Part shown: positions 33,801-45,013 of the stretch, in pieces
How the letters are laid out: each line of letters begins with the position of its first letter
How positions within the stretch are numbered: the first letter of the stretch is position 1
Program-made: the position numbers and the translations under genes
Origin: Cyathus striatus
Lineage: Eukaryota; Basidiomycota; Agaricomycetes; Agaricales; Nidulariaceae
Assembly (NCBI GenBank): GCA_025738555.1
Contig: JAOVFP010000020.1
Span: 434,001 to 498,000 of the forward strand
Length of the DNA: 64,000 nucleotides
Direction of reading: 5' to 3'
The notes under the pieces: model-generated
The model's input: only the letters and a program-made list of their open reading frames with translations
Told to the model about the DNA's origin: nothing
Database searches by the model: none

Positions 33801-36301
33801 TCTCGCGAATCGAGTCTGGCACAGAGGAAGGTAATTGCCCATGCTGCCCTTCCTCCTCCATGTCGGTTTCATTACCATCTGCGGGGTACAAGGTTTTTAA
33901 TTCATTCAGGGTATTCTCGTATGTAAACCCTTCGACATCACGCAATCCAGTCCACAGGCACGTCGCTGGAAGAACGGATTTAAGCAGGCGTGTAGTGGAT
34001 ACTGATAGGTTTCCCTGCCAACACAAAAACATGAGAATCCCAATCTTCAGAATCAAAAATTTGGGCGCCATGTGGAAATCAGCATGCGCCGCAGGCTCAG
34101 ATCGTACCTTCTTAAACACGAGCTCTTTTGCCCTCACTTGCCGCATGAGGGTCTCGAGTTGGGTTCTACACACATCATCCCGAAAAGCGCTCAAATTGAA
34201 CTGGGACGTGGAGCAATCAAGAACGCATATCCCAAATTGGTTGCCATCGGCCGAATCATCTGGAGAGGCTGACTCAATAATTGCAATACAGTGTCCAGCT
34301 TGATCATCTGTAAGGAGCTCAGGATCAACAAGGGTACCATTGGTATATACTTTGTTGAGCTCCCTGAGAACCAGTTAGAATCACGTAAAGCTTGTGAGCA
34401 CATAATATCACACCGTCTAACGATCTTATCCTTTCCTTTGTCCTCTGAAGCCTTGCCCTTTGACTTGTTGGCAGCCATGCGCATTTCTGCACCGAGTGCA
34501 GTCTCTGACTGTTCTACCCGTCCAACTTTGTATCCTAAACGTAAACAATGAGAGAATGCAGAAATCGCGTATAGCTTACGACAGACCTTTACCCAGGAAC
34601 TTGCTTTGGAGAGAGAATTTTGGTGAGTCATCCACTGACGAGAATCAAATGATGAAAACATACGCAGCCCAAAAGTTGATAGACATTTCAGGTACACCGA
34701 CCATTGACATCTTCACACGGGTTGTGAGCTTTAAATCAAATTCTTGATGACCGACACGAGCGTCATCTTCATAAAGTTCAAAGAATTTTCTATTTAAGAC
34801 ACTTAGAAGTGACGAGAAAAAGTGATATCTTCAAACATACCCTTTTTGGAAAAACAGAATCTTTGGATGAACAAACTAGGGCATTAATTGATATAAATGA
34901 ATATATCAGATTAAACTCACAGTATCATAATGATTTTGCTTTATTTCCCAGAACTAGACGAATGGTTCAATATTGGTGTGATACTTGGGCACAACTCTTA
35001 CTTACCTGTTTCTCGAATGGAGTGAATTCCTTCCAAGCCGCATTCGGTATGTAGAGCGTACGAGGGTCATACCCTTCCTCTCCAGGACGCTTACCATCTT
35101 TCTAGGATTAGAAAACATGATGTTAGACAAGTAAAAAACTTCACAAAAAAGACTACGACACATACATCTCGTACATCAGTGAGGAAGGAATATGGTGTTT
35201 CGGCTGCCTTTTTATCATCCTTCATATCTTGCTCACGTCGCTCAGCAGCGGTGAGGAAGATACCGGATGATGCATTTCCACCAGCATTGTTCTTTGATGG
35301 AGCTAGGATCTTAGGCGTCCCCTGTGTCTTCCCTTTCTTTGGTTTCCTACTTTTGTTCTCTTCGTCGTCATCGGATTCATCTTCAGATGAAACGGCTGAG
35401 CGGGTACGCGACGAGCGCGAAGAAATAGACTTTATAGAACGAGTCTCCACAACGTCGGAGTCCTCGTCCTCGTCATCTGGGGCAAGGAAGTCATCATCAT
35501 CTGAACGATATTTACGAGCTTGTCGAATATCAAATGAAAGCACTTAAGAGGTTAAAGAATACGCGTACCTTTCTTTTTTTCAGGAGCTTTCTTAAACTGG
35601 GTAAGACGCTGAGAAAATGATGTGGTAATTTCTTCGTTTCTATCCTCCGTTTCATCGTCGTCAGTGACTGTAGGTACTTTTGATAGACGTGGTTTCTTTG
35701 CGCGACCTGAATGCAACGTGACCAAATGTTGAACGAAACAGACAACAAATTAAAACATACCCTGAGGAAATTCTGTAGGAGACGGGCTACGATAATTAGA
35801 AGTTTTCCTTCGCCTGGCTATTGGTTTTATGGGTGCATCCTCTTCATCAGAGTCATCAATAATGACTTTACGTTTACCATGAGTCTGTTAGTCCAGATCA
35901 GCTACAGCACAAATATGGAGATGTGAAACACGTACCTTCTTCAGGCCAGACTGCTCCAACTCTTCACCTTCAGATGTCATAATCATGTCAACCGTGTCAG
36001 TGAGAGGCGAGCTCGCTACACGCGACGATGCAGAGCTGGGAGGTACAGACGAGGAAGGTACGTGCAAATCCAGCCGTGTTATGTTTGGAGTTTTTGGATC
36101 CAATGGTGAAGAAGGTGTCAATAGTACGGACGCGCTTGATCCTATTGAACTGCTCGAGGTGGCTTTCTTCAGCCCAGGTTTGTTCCTCGCTGGAGTTTTG
36201 ATGCCAGATTTCTGGCCCGCAGACGCGTTGGAATCCTTAGAGAAGAAAGCCATAAGGCTCTTCTGCTTCATTTTGTCGCTGTCTTTCGTTTTTGGAGGCA
36301 T
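30858..36301 (-). CDS. MSH6: DNA mismatch repair protein Msh6 (MutS homolog)
   Basis: The start chosen is ATG 36301 ([12 protein letters not shown]), which puts a PCNA-binding PIP box, QKSLMAFF, at residues 13-20. The mismatch-binding domain begins with [20 protein letters not shown] and carries [20 protein letters not shown]; its Phe-x-Glu (FFE) wedges into the mismatch. The clamp and lever parts lie at 33-34 kb. The ATPase contains GPNMAGKST (P-loop, on micro-exons at 32015-32099), the stretch [24 protein letters not shown], and Walker [16 protein letters not shown] near 31530-31610. The C-terminus reads [20 protein letters not shown] and ends at 30858. The gene is very intron-dense (well over a dozen introns, most 48-60 nt). 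Msh6 pairs with Msh2 as MutS-alpha, which recognises single mismatches and small loops in the nucleus. An in-frame ATG 84 nt upstream (36385) is a possible alternative start. Confidence 0.96.
31846..32153 (-). other. Micro-exon cluster encoding the MSH6 P-loop
   Basis: Reading the minus strand, an exon ends at 32153 (ALLT plus one G). Micro-exon GTCCAAACATGGC follows at 32087-32099 (13 nt), then CGGAAAATCAACC at 32015-32027 (13 nt), then a 27-nt exon 31940-31966 and a 44-nt exon 31846-31889. The introns are 32100-32152 (53 nt), 32028-32086 (59), 31967-32014 (48) and 31890-31939 (50), all GT..AG. Joined, they read [17 protein letters not shown] and then [14 protein letters not shown]. Confidence 0.85.
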
Positions 36302-36822
36302 GTTGATGGTGGACTTGTAAGTGCTTTGTGGATTTGGCACTTGCAGCTTAAAAGTATCCGACGCGTTGCGTCGTGTTTGATGCATAATTTTAAGTACACG
36401 CTCCTGTATGTAAATAAACTACAATAGTAGGCAAATAGTAGGAACTAATTACTAATTATATATTATAATATTACGTACTTATGTATGCACGTAACTTAGC
36501 AAGTAAGTACTTACTTTCATACGTCCAAAATACCATGTATTTACTACATCCGTGAATATTGAATATTGAGTATTAAGTGTAGTGGCTAATGCTGAATATA
36601 TCATGATAAATATGAGATCCAAGTCTGAATCAATGCTGATGTTGGTCTGATGATCTCACCAAGATCTTAGGGCCGTTGCCGATCAGCTGCGTGACTTGTT
36701 TTATTCAAGGAGGGTTGCCAAACGTAGTCCTCCGACGTCCAAAGTTAACGTGTGTCTTTCAAGTTTAAACTTAATCAACTCCAAATCAACACAATTTAAT
36801 TGAAATTAATATTCCACTCGCC
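36302..36822. promoter_or_regulatory. Divergent promoter region MSH6 / EFM7-like gene
   Basis: 521 bp separate the two start codons, which point away from each other, so both promoters must lie here. The sequence is AT-rich and holds the perfect 12-bp palindrome GTAAGTACTTAC at 36503-36514. No TATA box or factor site can be assigned with confidence. Confidence 0.6.
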
Positions 36823-37884
36823 ATGGTCACAGACAATACCGAAGATTACGAAGATATTCTCAGAGATAGCCTTGAATTTCTGGGTGGAAACCCTGTGATG
36901 GACAACGATGTCATAAAATATGGGCCTATACAATTGACGGTCGCTCCGAAGGCATGCAAATCGATCTTTCTTTTGTAATGACTCGAGGTTAAATTTTCAA
37001 CTTTGTACAGGAAGGCAAAGTGCGATAAATTCGAATTTTAGAATAGCTTATGCTTAAGTGTTAAAAAGGCAAATACTCTGTTGGCAGATCACCTATTTTC
37101 CCCTGCTATATATCTGGCAGAACGGATAGAGACAGGAAAGATGAATGAACGAAATCGAACGGGTGAGGTCCTTGATACTGATAATTGATGTTAAACAGGC
37201 TAAGGATCAGTCTTTAACCTGAAGTCTTGGAGCTAGGTGCAGGTACTGCACTTCCATCATTGCTTTTGTCTGTCCTTCCCAATCCGCCGTGTCTCATCGT
37301 TGTGACGGATTATCCCGACGATGGGATTTTGGGAAACTTGAAGAGAAATGTAGAAAGAAATCGCGTGCATTTTGAAAGATCTGTGCGAGTAGAGCTCGAA
37401 GGATATGATTGGGGAACCGATACCACCCACTTACTGTGAGCAATGGTTTACTGTGATAATGATCAACACTGATATTTACTTAGAAAAATGTTACCAACGG
37501 GAGCAACAGGATATGATACATTGATCCTCTCGGACCTCGTTCACTTTCACTCATCCCATCAATCCCTCGTGTCGTCTATAACGGCGCTGCTGGCAAATTC
37601 TCCGTCGTCCAGAGTTCATGTCGGGGTATCTATCTTTCTTTTGCTCATTTACTCTTTTTCTCTACTGACTTGTATCCGAGGCCGGTGTTTACACTAATGC
37701 AGAAGTGTGTGATAATTTTCTCTCTCTGGGTCGACAGGCAAGTCTAGTATTCGATGAAATACTACTGACAGAAACCGAGAGGGAGTGGAGAGGTACCTTA
37801 GAAGTAAGTGGGCTCGATGCCGAAGCCTTGGCATTGCGTAAATCAGCATGTCGATACTGGGTTGGACGATGGGCAGATTACTAG
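36823..37884 (+). CDS. EFM7: EFM7/NNT1-like S-adenosylmethionine-dependent protein methyltransferase
   Basis: ATG 36823 gives MVTDNTEDYEDILRDSLEFL. The core contains the SAM-binding motif VLELGAGTALPSLLLSVLPN, then VVTDYPDDGILGNLKRN (acidic residue for SAM ribose) and DTLILSDLVHFHSSH. The end is VGRWADY with TAG 37882-37884. These are features of the seven-beta-strand methyltransferase family 16 and of fungal Efm7 (once called nicotinamide N-methyltransferase Nnt1), which in yeast modifies the N-terminus of elongation factor 1A. The substrate here is inferred from the family. The first intron appears to start with GC (36952-37010) and to be followed by a 9-nt exon (37011-37019, Glu-Gly-Lys) and an intron 37020-37068; alternatively both introns are one. 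The gene sits between MSH6 and EXO1. Confidence 0.82.
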
Positions 37885-38369
37885 CAAAAATGAATATATG
37901 TCTATTTTCCTCTGAAAAGACCCACCAAAGATCCACGTTCAAAAATCAGCTCGTACTCGACTCTAAGTCGTTGGTTACTACAAGTACTTATCCTAGTTGC
38001 CAGTGGTCTGACGTTAGCCGTGTTAACTTGAAGATATATGTATGTAACTTTTATGTAACTCTTGTAAGCCTACTACTTAAGTACTTACTTGTAATTTATT
38101 AGGTAGTTTCCTCTGCTTAGTAAGTATGCGGAAGTTACTACATTTAGGATGTTGTCGTCAAGATGTTGTGACCGGGCCACTTAGTGACAAAGTCCTCGTG
38201 ACACGACGTGTTCGCGTTGTTTGCTCGAGTTGTGCAACAGCTTTCAGCCATTCTCGTTCGCGGTCACGTCGAAACAAGTCGAAACACCTGCTCACTCGTT
38301 CACACCAATCCAAGGCGGCTCCATGCTTATACCCAAAGTCTAAGTGCAACTTCACGCGTCAAAAATACG
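37885..38369. other. Intergenic region upstream of EXO1
   Basis: Contains the 3' flank of the methyltransferase gene and the EXO1 promoter. AAGTACTTACTT occurs at 38079-38090, a motif shared with other spacers of the window. No gene seen. Confidence 0.5.
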
Positions 38370-41184
38370 ATGGGTATATCAGGACTTCTCCCAGCGCTCA
38401 AACCTATACAAGTTGTGAAGCCACTTTCAGATTTCAAGGGCAAGAAAGTGGCGGTTGACGCGTACGTGTGGCTGCACAAAGGCGTATATGCATGTGCAAC
38501 GGAGTTGGCCACCGGAAAGACCACTTTAAAGTGCGTGGCTACTAGTAAATGATGATCAAGGCAAGCTGCCTTGTGATTCCATCGCGATTGACTAACGGAT
38601 TATCATTTCTTCCAGATACGTAGACTATGCAATGCATCGCGTTAGGCTGCTCCGACACTATGGTATTGAGCCTTATATTGTATTTGACGGCGGCCCACTC
38701 CCTGCCAAGAGAGGTACCGAAGACGAGCGAAAGCAAAAACGAGATGAATATATTTCGCGAGGACATGCTTTAGCTGCACAGGGCAAGCATAGTCTGGCGC
38801 GCGAGTGTTACGTTAAATGTGTGGATGTGACACCGCAGATGGCATACCAACTTATAAAGGTATGTTTGGTTACAATGCTCTGAGCATCCTTCGCTGAAGC
38901 AATCACCATAGGCGCTCAAAGCTGAAAGTGTAAGCTATGTCGTCGCACCGTACGAAGCAGATGCACAACTTGCATACCTCGAACGTGTCGGACTGGTAGA
39001 TGCTATCCTTACCGAAGATTCTGACCTGCTCGTCTTCGGCTGCAAGAATGTCCTCTTCAAATTCGATACCGCTGCTAGCACAGTTGTGTCTATCTCTCGT
39101 TCGGATTTTGCCTCGATATGTGATGCTAATGTTAGTGGCATGTCTTTTCTGGGTTGGTCTGATGTGCAGTTCCGTGCTATGGCCATCCTGAGTGGATGTG
39201 ATTACCTTCCCAGTATACCCGGGATTGGACTAAAGCGCGCATGTTCACTATTGAGGAAATGGAAGACTGTGGAACAAGCTATTCGAGCAATCTTACTTGA
39301 CGGGAAGTTGAAAGTTCCCGCTGGGTACCTTGAAAAATTCCGTCTCGCTGAAAAGTGTTACATGCATCAAAGAGTGTATTCTCCGCTCGAGGAAAGGTTA
39401 GTGCATCTAACAGAAGTGGATATCGGTTGGGACCAGGAGAGCGACGCATACGTCGGAGGAGATCTAGATCCCATGTTAGCTAGGGCGATTGCTGTGGGAG
39501 ATGTAGATCCTGTAACATTGCTGCCCATGATAGACATAAACCCAGGATTTAAACCAAATGCTCTGAAGCCCATTCCTGGTCTCGTCAACTCCTCCCCTAG
39601 AAAAGGGAAAGGGAAAGGGAAAGCTACCGAAAGATCTGTTGTTGGCGGTATTCTTAACTTTTTTGGTTGGTGATTTTTTTTTTTCCCTTTTATTCGACAA
39701 TTAAACCACAATACACAGGTCCAAATCCAATCATTCCTCCGCGCTCCAAATCCAACCCATCAATCGTACCTATCAGAACTCCTACTACTGGAAAGGCCAG
39801 CGGCAAACGAACTCTTGCGGATGTAATGGACCATGATATCTTGGAGAAGAACAAACGATTGAAACATCGAGAATCATCACCCCCGTTGTCACAGTCTAAG
39901 TTCTTCGCTGGTTTTATGCCCAATTCCACCACGGCCGGCCGTCGGAAAACTTTGGATTCTTTACCGGTGGCTAGTTCTTCGCGACTAATCGAAGGAAAAG
40001 AAAATGTCGTCGTGATTAGCAGTGACTCGGAAGAGGAGGAGCTCCCAACACAACCAAATGCGCTTAATTGTATTAAGATATCGAAACCGGACGCATCAGA
40101 TTTCACAGAACTCGCACCAGATCCTTTTGAAGGGAGTGATCTCGACATGGATGAGCCTACAGAACTAATTGAGCAGGAGGACGGATATATTTCACCTACA
40201 CCTTCATACTGTCTGGATGCCCAAGACTTATCATCACCTCCACATGGAGGATCCACTCCCTTCCCCAACCGCTTGGGGCGCGAAAATCATATCGGTGACG
40301 AAAATATTGAAGCCGATATTCTATCAAGTCCAATGTCCGCTGTGAAGCCCAGGCAATCACCATCAAGGACAATCCGGCACTCGCAGTCGCCGACACCTAA
40401 TGAGTTTGGTGAATCTGTAATTCTGCAACCTTTTGCCAGTGATACTCCAATTCGCGAGCATCATAACGAAGTTGTCAAAGGCTGCGTGCAGCCTACGATG
40501 TATGCAGGACCCAATTTGCTTGACTTCTATGAGAGTGAGATTAACATCTCCAAGGAGAAAAGGGTAGCAGAACGTCGAATAATCAGGACCAAGATACGAT
40601 CGAGGCGATCTTGGTCAGATTCTCGCTCAGGGTCTACTGCTCCACCGACACCATCGCCCGAGACACCACTTCATCATACAGAAGGTGTAGTTCCACTGGT
40701 TATCGATGTAGACGAGCTTTCGGATTATGATGATCAAGAAACGCAAACTCGGACGTTCATAAACGGGTGGAGAGAAAGATGGGCATTAAATGGGCCAGGG
40801 AGAATGAAGTCAGCGACACTAAACAATGGAAAGAACCCGGGAGGGCTGAAGAGAAATGAAACAAACATCACGCCTTTAGGAAGGCATTCCCTCGCACGGA
40901 AAGTGATCACTTTACACTCAGCTCCAGCGAAGTCTGTTCCTAGACAAGATTTCAAACCTAAGAAACTTCCCCAATCACGCAAATGTCTCGCGTTATTCGG
41001 TGAAGTAACCCAAACCAAACACCAAAACGCCAAGATTTGTGATTTGTCCTTGTCGGACGTTGAAGACTTCACTGTGGAGCCATCTAACATTACCAGTACA
41101 AATGGTAAAGACTCTGAACAATTGGTTATCTCACGAACACAGCAAAGGTTAACAAAGTTCCGGTATGCTCGAATGAGTACATGA
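38370..41184 (+). CDS. EXO1: Exonuclease 1 (Rad2/XPG family, 5'-3' dsDNA exonuclease)
   Basis: ATG 38370 gives MGISGLLPALKPIQVVKPLS. The introns are 38531-38615, 38860-38911 and 39666-39718; the spliced product has 874 residues. The N-domain has VAVDAYVWLHKG (metal-binding Asp) and IVFDGGPLPAKRGTEDERK. The I-domain has VVAPYEADAQLAYLERVG and AILTEDSDLLVFGCKN, followed by MAILSGCDYLPSIPGIGLKR with the helix-two-turn-helix. All catalytic acidic residues are present. The C-terminal 500 residues are disordered, as in other Exo1 proteins, with SVVGGILNFFG near residue 380 and QQRLTKFRY at the very end as possible partner-binding motifs. Exo1 removes the nicked strand in mismatch repair and resects double-strand breaks. 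It is a direct partner of MutS-alpha, whose MSH6 gene lies 2 kb upstream. Confidence 0.96.
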
Positions 41185-41548
41185 TAATGGCGTGTGGTTG
41201 ATTGTTGAGCAGCTGGACTGCATGATTCTAATGCATTACCCTGGAAAACGCTGAGATTGTTGGCCTCTTAGAATACGGAATCTACGTACTGAATTACCAA
41301 TTTCTTGTGTAATATAATTATATCCGAACATGTAATTTATATCTTAACACTGAACAAATATATATATATACACAGAAGCTTTTTGTCGGAAGTATCAAAT
41401 ATCACTTAGTAAATTTATATGCAAGTACTTACGTGGATTTTAAAATGCCTACATGCACTGGTACATTACAAGTAAATACAAATTACGCTAAGCACCAAAT
41501 GAATTGGACGCAGGCGTTAGAAGTATTAACATGTCGATAACGTGAAAT
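41185..41548. other. Convergent 3' region of EXO1 and PIG-P
   Basis: Two genes end towards each other here. AT-rich, with a TA repeat near 41358-41372 and AAGTACTTAC at 41423-41432. No gene seen. Confidence 0.5.
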
Positions 41549-42152
41549 TCAGTCTTGTTGAAGATCATATAGAACACGATTCACCATCCCTATAGGAATA
41601 TCATATAATTGAGGAATAGCACCAGGTTGTGCAGACTCGACATAAGGATTATGGAAATCTTCTTTATTAAGAGCGGGGAGGCTGGCGCGTGAATCTATCG
41701 TGGCTTAGTTTATCTCATCTGAAATTACACAACCCTCCGTACCTGTAATAGTGCTCATCTCATTTGGAGAAGGCGTTCCTGCTATTGCAATGGCCCAGTA
41801 CGCGATATACGTGAAAATAACTGCCATGATAGACCATGCAGGAATTAACAATGCCCATTCCCTGCAGCCGTGAATCGTCAATGAGCATCATTTCGAAACC
41901 CTGGAGAACTCACCGGTTTGGATACCAAGTTACGCCTAGCCAATGTATGCATTCATCGGGAAGAAGTGCCCAGAGCACGTAAACAGCAAAGAGCAAGTAT
42001 GTTGACGTGAGAGCAGCGAAACCGTAAAATTCGGCCGCCCGACTCCTTCCTTCTACGTTCCGTGGTCGTGAAGGTGCAACATACAGGGAGCCTTCCATAC
42101 CTTCCGTCATTCCTGGATCATAGTGCTTGTGCAGCGTAGTACTTGTTGTCAT
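41549..42152 (-). CDS. GPI19: PIG-P / Gpi19 subunit of GPI-N-acetylglucosaminyltransferase
   Basis: ATG 42152 starts MTTSTTLHKHYDPGMTEG. The introns are 41862-41913 and 41695-41742, giving 167 residues. The PIG-P domain begins with RAAEFYGFAALTSTYLLFAV (first membrane helix) and VLWALLPDECIHWLGVTWYP; the second helix is WALLIPAWSIMAVIFTYIAY. The conserved tail has DIPIGMVNRVLYDL. The protein is a small two-helix ER-membrane subunit of the complex that transfers GlcNAc to phosphatidylinositol, the first step of GPI-anchor synthesis. Size and helix spacing match the family. The probable GPI-anchored CRH protein at 52.8-54.6 kb would be an eventual client of this pathway. Confidence 0.9.
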
Positions 42153-42696
42153 TAGTTACAATGGAAATTACTTTAGTATGTACTATAACAGTAAGGCGTG
42201 AGAGAAATCAAAAGATACCTATGTACTTGAGAAACGCGAGTTTGAAACAAAGTGACTTATTTAACTATCATGTCACGACGTCGATTACTGTTCAATATGG
42301 TATAAGTAAACCCCATAGTAGATGTTCCACAAATCGTAACTATACAGCATATCGTGCAACAACAAATAAAATAATTGAAGCGGTATATACACCTTGACTG
42401 CGAAAAGAGAAACAATCAATTCCAACGAGAACTTGTAAAAGGAAAGATAAATGAGAACAAGATATGCAACGTCATGAAAAGAAAGACATGAGATAGTTGT
42501 GTTGAATAGAGATTGTAAGGGGAAAGATGCCAGCAGGACTCCTTTGCATTAGCAACTACAGTCAACTGAGAAAAGATTTTTGCCCCTTGACGACTAGTTC
42601 GTGGCACATGATCGGGATGGATGTGCTGCAGGTCCAGGTAATCCACGGAACTGGAGAATAGACACACAGTCAGACCTTCAGGTCGCGGTAAATGGA
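42153..42696. other. Spacer between PIG-P and the C2H2 gene
   Basis: Holds the PIG-P promoter and the 3' flank of the C2H2 gene, both on the minus strand. AT-rich; no gene seen. Confidence 0.5.
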
Positions 42697-44389
42697 TTAC
42701 GGACGACGGACCTGTGAAGGATGGTAAGGATATGGACCAGCAGGCGCGAATGAGTTGCGTTCCTCGAACGAGGCATCGTCTGGTTCAGGAGAGTAATGAG
42801 GAGAGATACCAGATAAACACCTAGAACAAGCACAAGGTTCAGGTGCCCGGCACGGAGATGGAATCGCAGGTTGTAGTGGTATGGACAGCAGCGAGTCCAC
42901 GCGGCGACTTCCACCTCTCAGGCCTGACTGAGAGCTGCCTGGGACATCGTCGTCATCGTTGCTATCATCTGATATGGCCTCTTGTTCTGATACTTGTCGC
43001 AGTCCAGATGCATTTGTTCTCGTTGTCAGGCTTGGCGGCATCCATCGTATCTTGTAGTTATTTACAGGAGCTAGCTCATAACCAGATGCACTGGGCATAT
43101 TTACAACTGGTGGACTAAATCCGACGTTGTAGGGGGTTTGGCCGGATGCATTGGCAGACTGAGGAATGACACCATGCGTGCGCAGGTGTCGCTTTGCATT
43201 TGACCGCACTCCAAATCTGCGCTGACAACCAGGGTACTCGCAGATATAAGCTATTAGTGGGGGGGGGAAATACATCAGCGCATATTCGACGTGTAATGAC
43301 CGGATGAACTCACGCCTGGCATTGTTATGAGTATTCATGTGGGTACTCAGCCCGCTAGGTCTGTGAGAGTTAGTGAGGCCAAAAGGTTGATTGACGAAAG
43401 ATATCTCACCGTGGAAAGCCTTTTCCACAGACTTGACAGGGATGCATCTTCGATTTCTTCTTTTTCCTGGCAGGAGGGACAGAAGATGTCGCTGATGAAG
43501 ATGCTAGAGGCTGGGGAGGTTCACTACCGCCCGCAGCCAAGCTTTGAAAGGCAGCCATTGATGTTCCCGAATCAGAGTCAGACGTTGCATCAGGACTGGT
43601 CTCATTAATAGGGGGCAGCAAGGAGGATTGATTATCAAAGGCGCTGTTCAAAGGGGGGCGCGACAAACCCAAGTTATTACTCATGGGAATGGAAGAGGGG
43701 GGATGCTTCTGGACAATATTGGCACGGGACGATCTATCCCTCTGCTCTGAGTAGATGGAGTAAGACAACTCAATGTCGTTACCGTCCGAAGGCAGGAGCG
43801 AAAGGGGTTCTGTCTGGATATGACTTGTTGTTGTTGTTGTTGTTGGTCCCTGAGGATGCGACTCCCGATGTGCATGAAGCGCCAGCGAGCTAGATTGGCG
43901 ATCCGGGATGGTTCCCAGTGATCTGACCTTGCGCGGAGCCTCACCGGATGGATCACGATACATGTACTCCCGGGGCTGATGGCCAAAAGAAGCATCAAAG
44001 GGCGGCAGCGGGTGATGAGGGTCGTCATCGTACAGCAAGGACGAAGGTTGTTGTGGTGAGGCGGCAGAAGAGAAAGCAGCGGGGGACGAGCCAAAAGCGG
44101 AAGAGAAGTGTGCAGAGGAAGAATAGCGATCGACATGTTGATGGAGGGTGGAAGGTGGGCGGGCAAAGCGGTCGTTGATGGAGTAGGGAATATTGTGGAG
44201 GTCAGAATGGAAGGAATGGGAGTAGTTGTCAGAAAAGGAGTGAGGGGCGGGGTGACGGTGGGGGAGGGTGGCGAGGATGTCGGAATGGGGATGTGTAATA
44301 TTGTGGATGGGTGGGGTGTGTCGGTGGGACTGGAGACCAAAGGAGGGAGAAGGTCTGCGGGATGGGGCACTGGGATAGTCCAAATCCAT
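42697..44389 (-). CDS. C2H2 zinc-finger transcription factor (two fingers)
   Basis: ATG 44389 starts MDLDYPSAPSRRPSPSFG. The introns 43361-43409 and 43251-43313 fall inside the finger region; the spliced product has 526 residues. A disordered N-terminal part of about 310 residues is rich in Ser, Pro and His, with a Thr run from a GTT/TTG repeat near 43826-43845. A basic patch KKKKSK precedes finger 1, CQVCGKGFPRPSGLSTHMNTH (C-x2-C-x12-H-x3-H), and finger 2 is CEYPGCQRRFGVRSNAKRHL followed by RTH. Acidic sequence DDSNDDDDVPGSS follows. Tandem C2H2 fingers behind a basic patch indicate a nuclear DNA-binding protein. I cannot assign it to a named regulator. Its start lies 625 bp from that of FAU1 on the other strand. 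Confidence 0.88.
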
Positions 44390-45013
44390 GGTGTGACCTA
44401 TAATTAAGTGCTGCAGAGATGAAACGGATTAGGGCAGTCGGTTGACTATTCAGGGAATGGACACGGACCACACGACAGGACTCAGTGGTGCAGCAGGATG
44501 GGAAGACGGGCCCACCACACGCATCGATGCGAGCTTTTTAACTCTGCACGAAAACAAGACCAGGGCCAGGACAAGAACGCGAAGCCACCAGCGCAGGATT
44601 CCGAGTCGTCACAGTGCGCTGCCTGTCCCGAGGACTGATCCACACGACGGTTTCGAAGACTCGACTCGTTCTTCAGAGTTCAGAGTTCTGATGAGTGAAC
44701 TGTAAGAGATTGAAATTTGAACCAGTCTGAGTCTGGCACTGAACCTGTTGCCTCGTCCGTGACCCTGACAATCCAACAAATCTTCCGTCCAAGTTCAACA
44801 TGTACAGAAACTTCATCTGCAGCGAATAAGGCGCCAAATCCCTACAAACACGAATTCAATATTCCCTCTTAATCCACATCTCAGTTTTCGGGAAAACTCG
44901 CATCTATCCGCCTCAAGGCAACCTTGCCCTATCTTGTTTGCTTGTCAGCTCCAATCTAAACAACTTGAGCCTCTGCCCATTCACTCTTCCTCGATCTGCG
45001 CATTGTTGCACTC
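44390..45013. promoter_or_regulatory. Divergent promoter region C2H2 factor / FAU1
   Basis: The two start codons face away from each other across 624 bp, so both promoters lie here. A T/C-rich stretch (44930-45000) precedes the FAU1 start. No specific site could be assigned. Confidence 0.55.

Noticed and set aside
39690..40268. 192-codon minus-strand frame opposite EXO1.
   Set aside because: Shadow of the disordered EXO1 tail; no motif, and the plus strand is clearly coding.
43681..44370. 229-codon minus frame rich in Pro/Thr overlapping the C2H2 gene.
   Set aside because: Out-of-frame shadow of the C2H2 N-terminal exon, whose frame leads into the zinc fingers.
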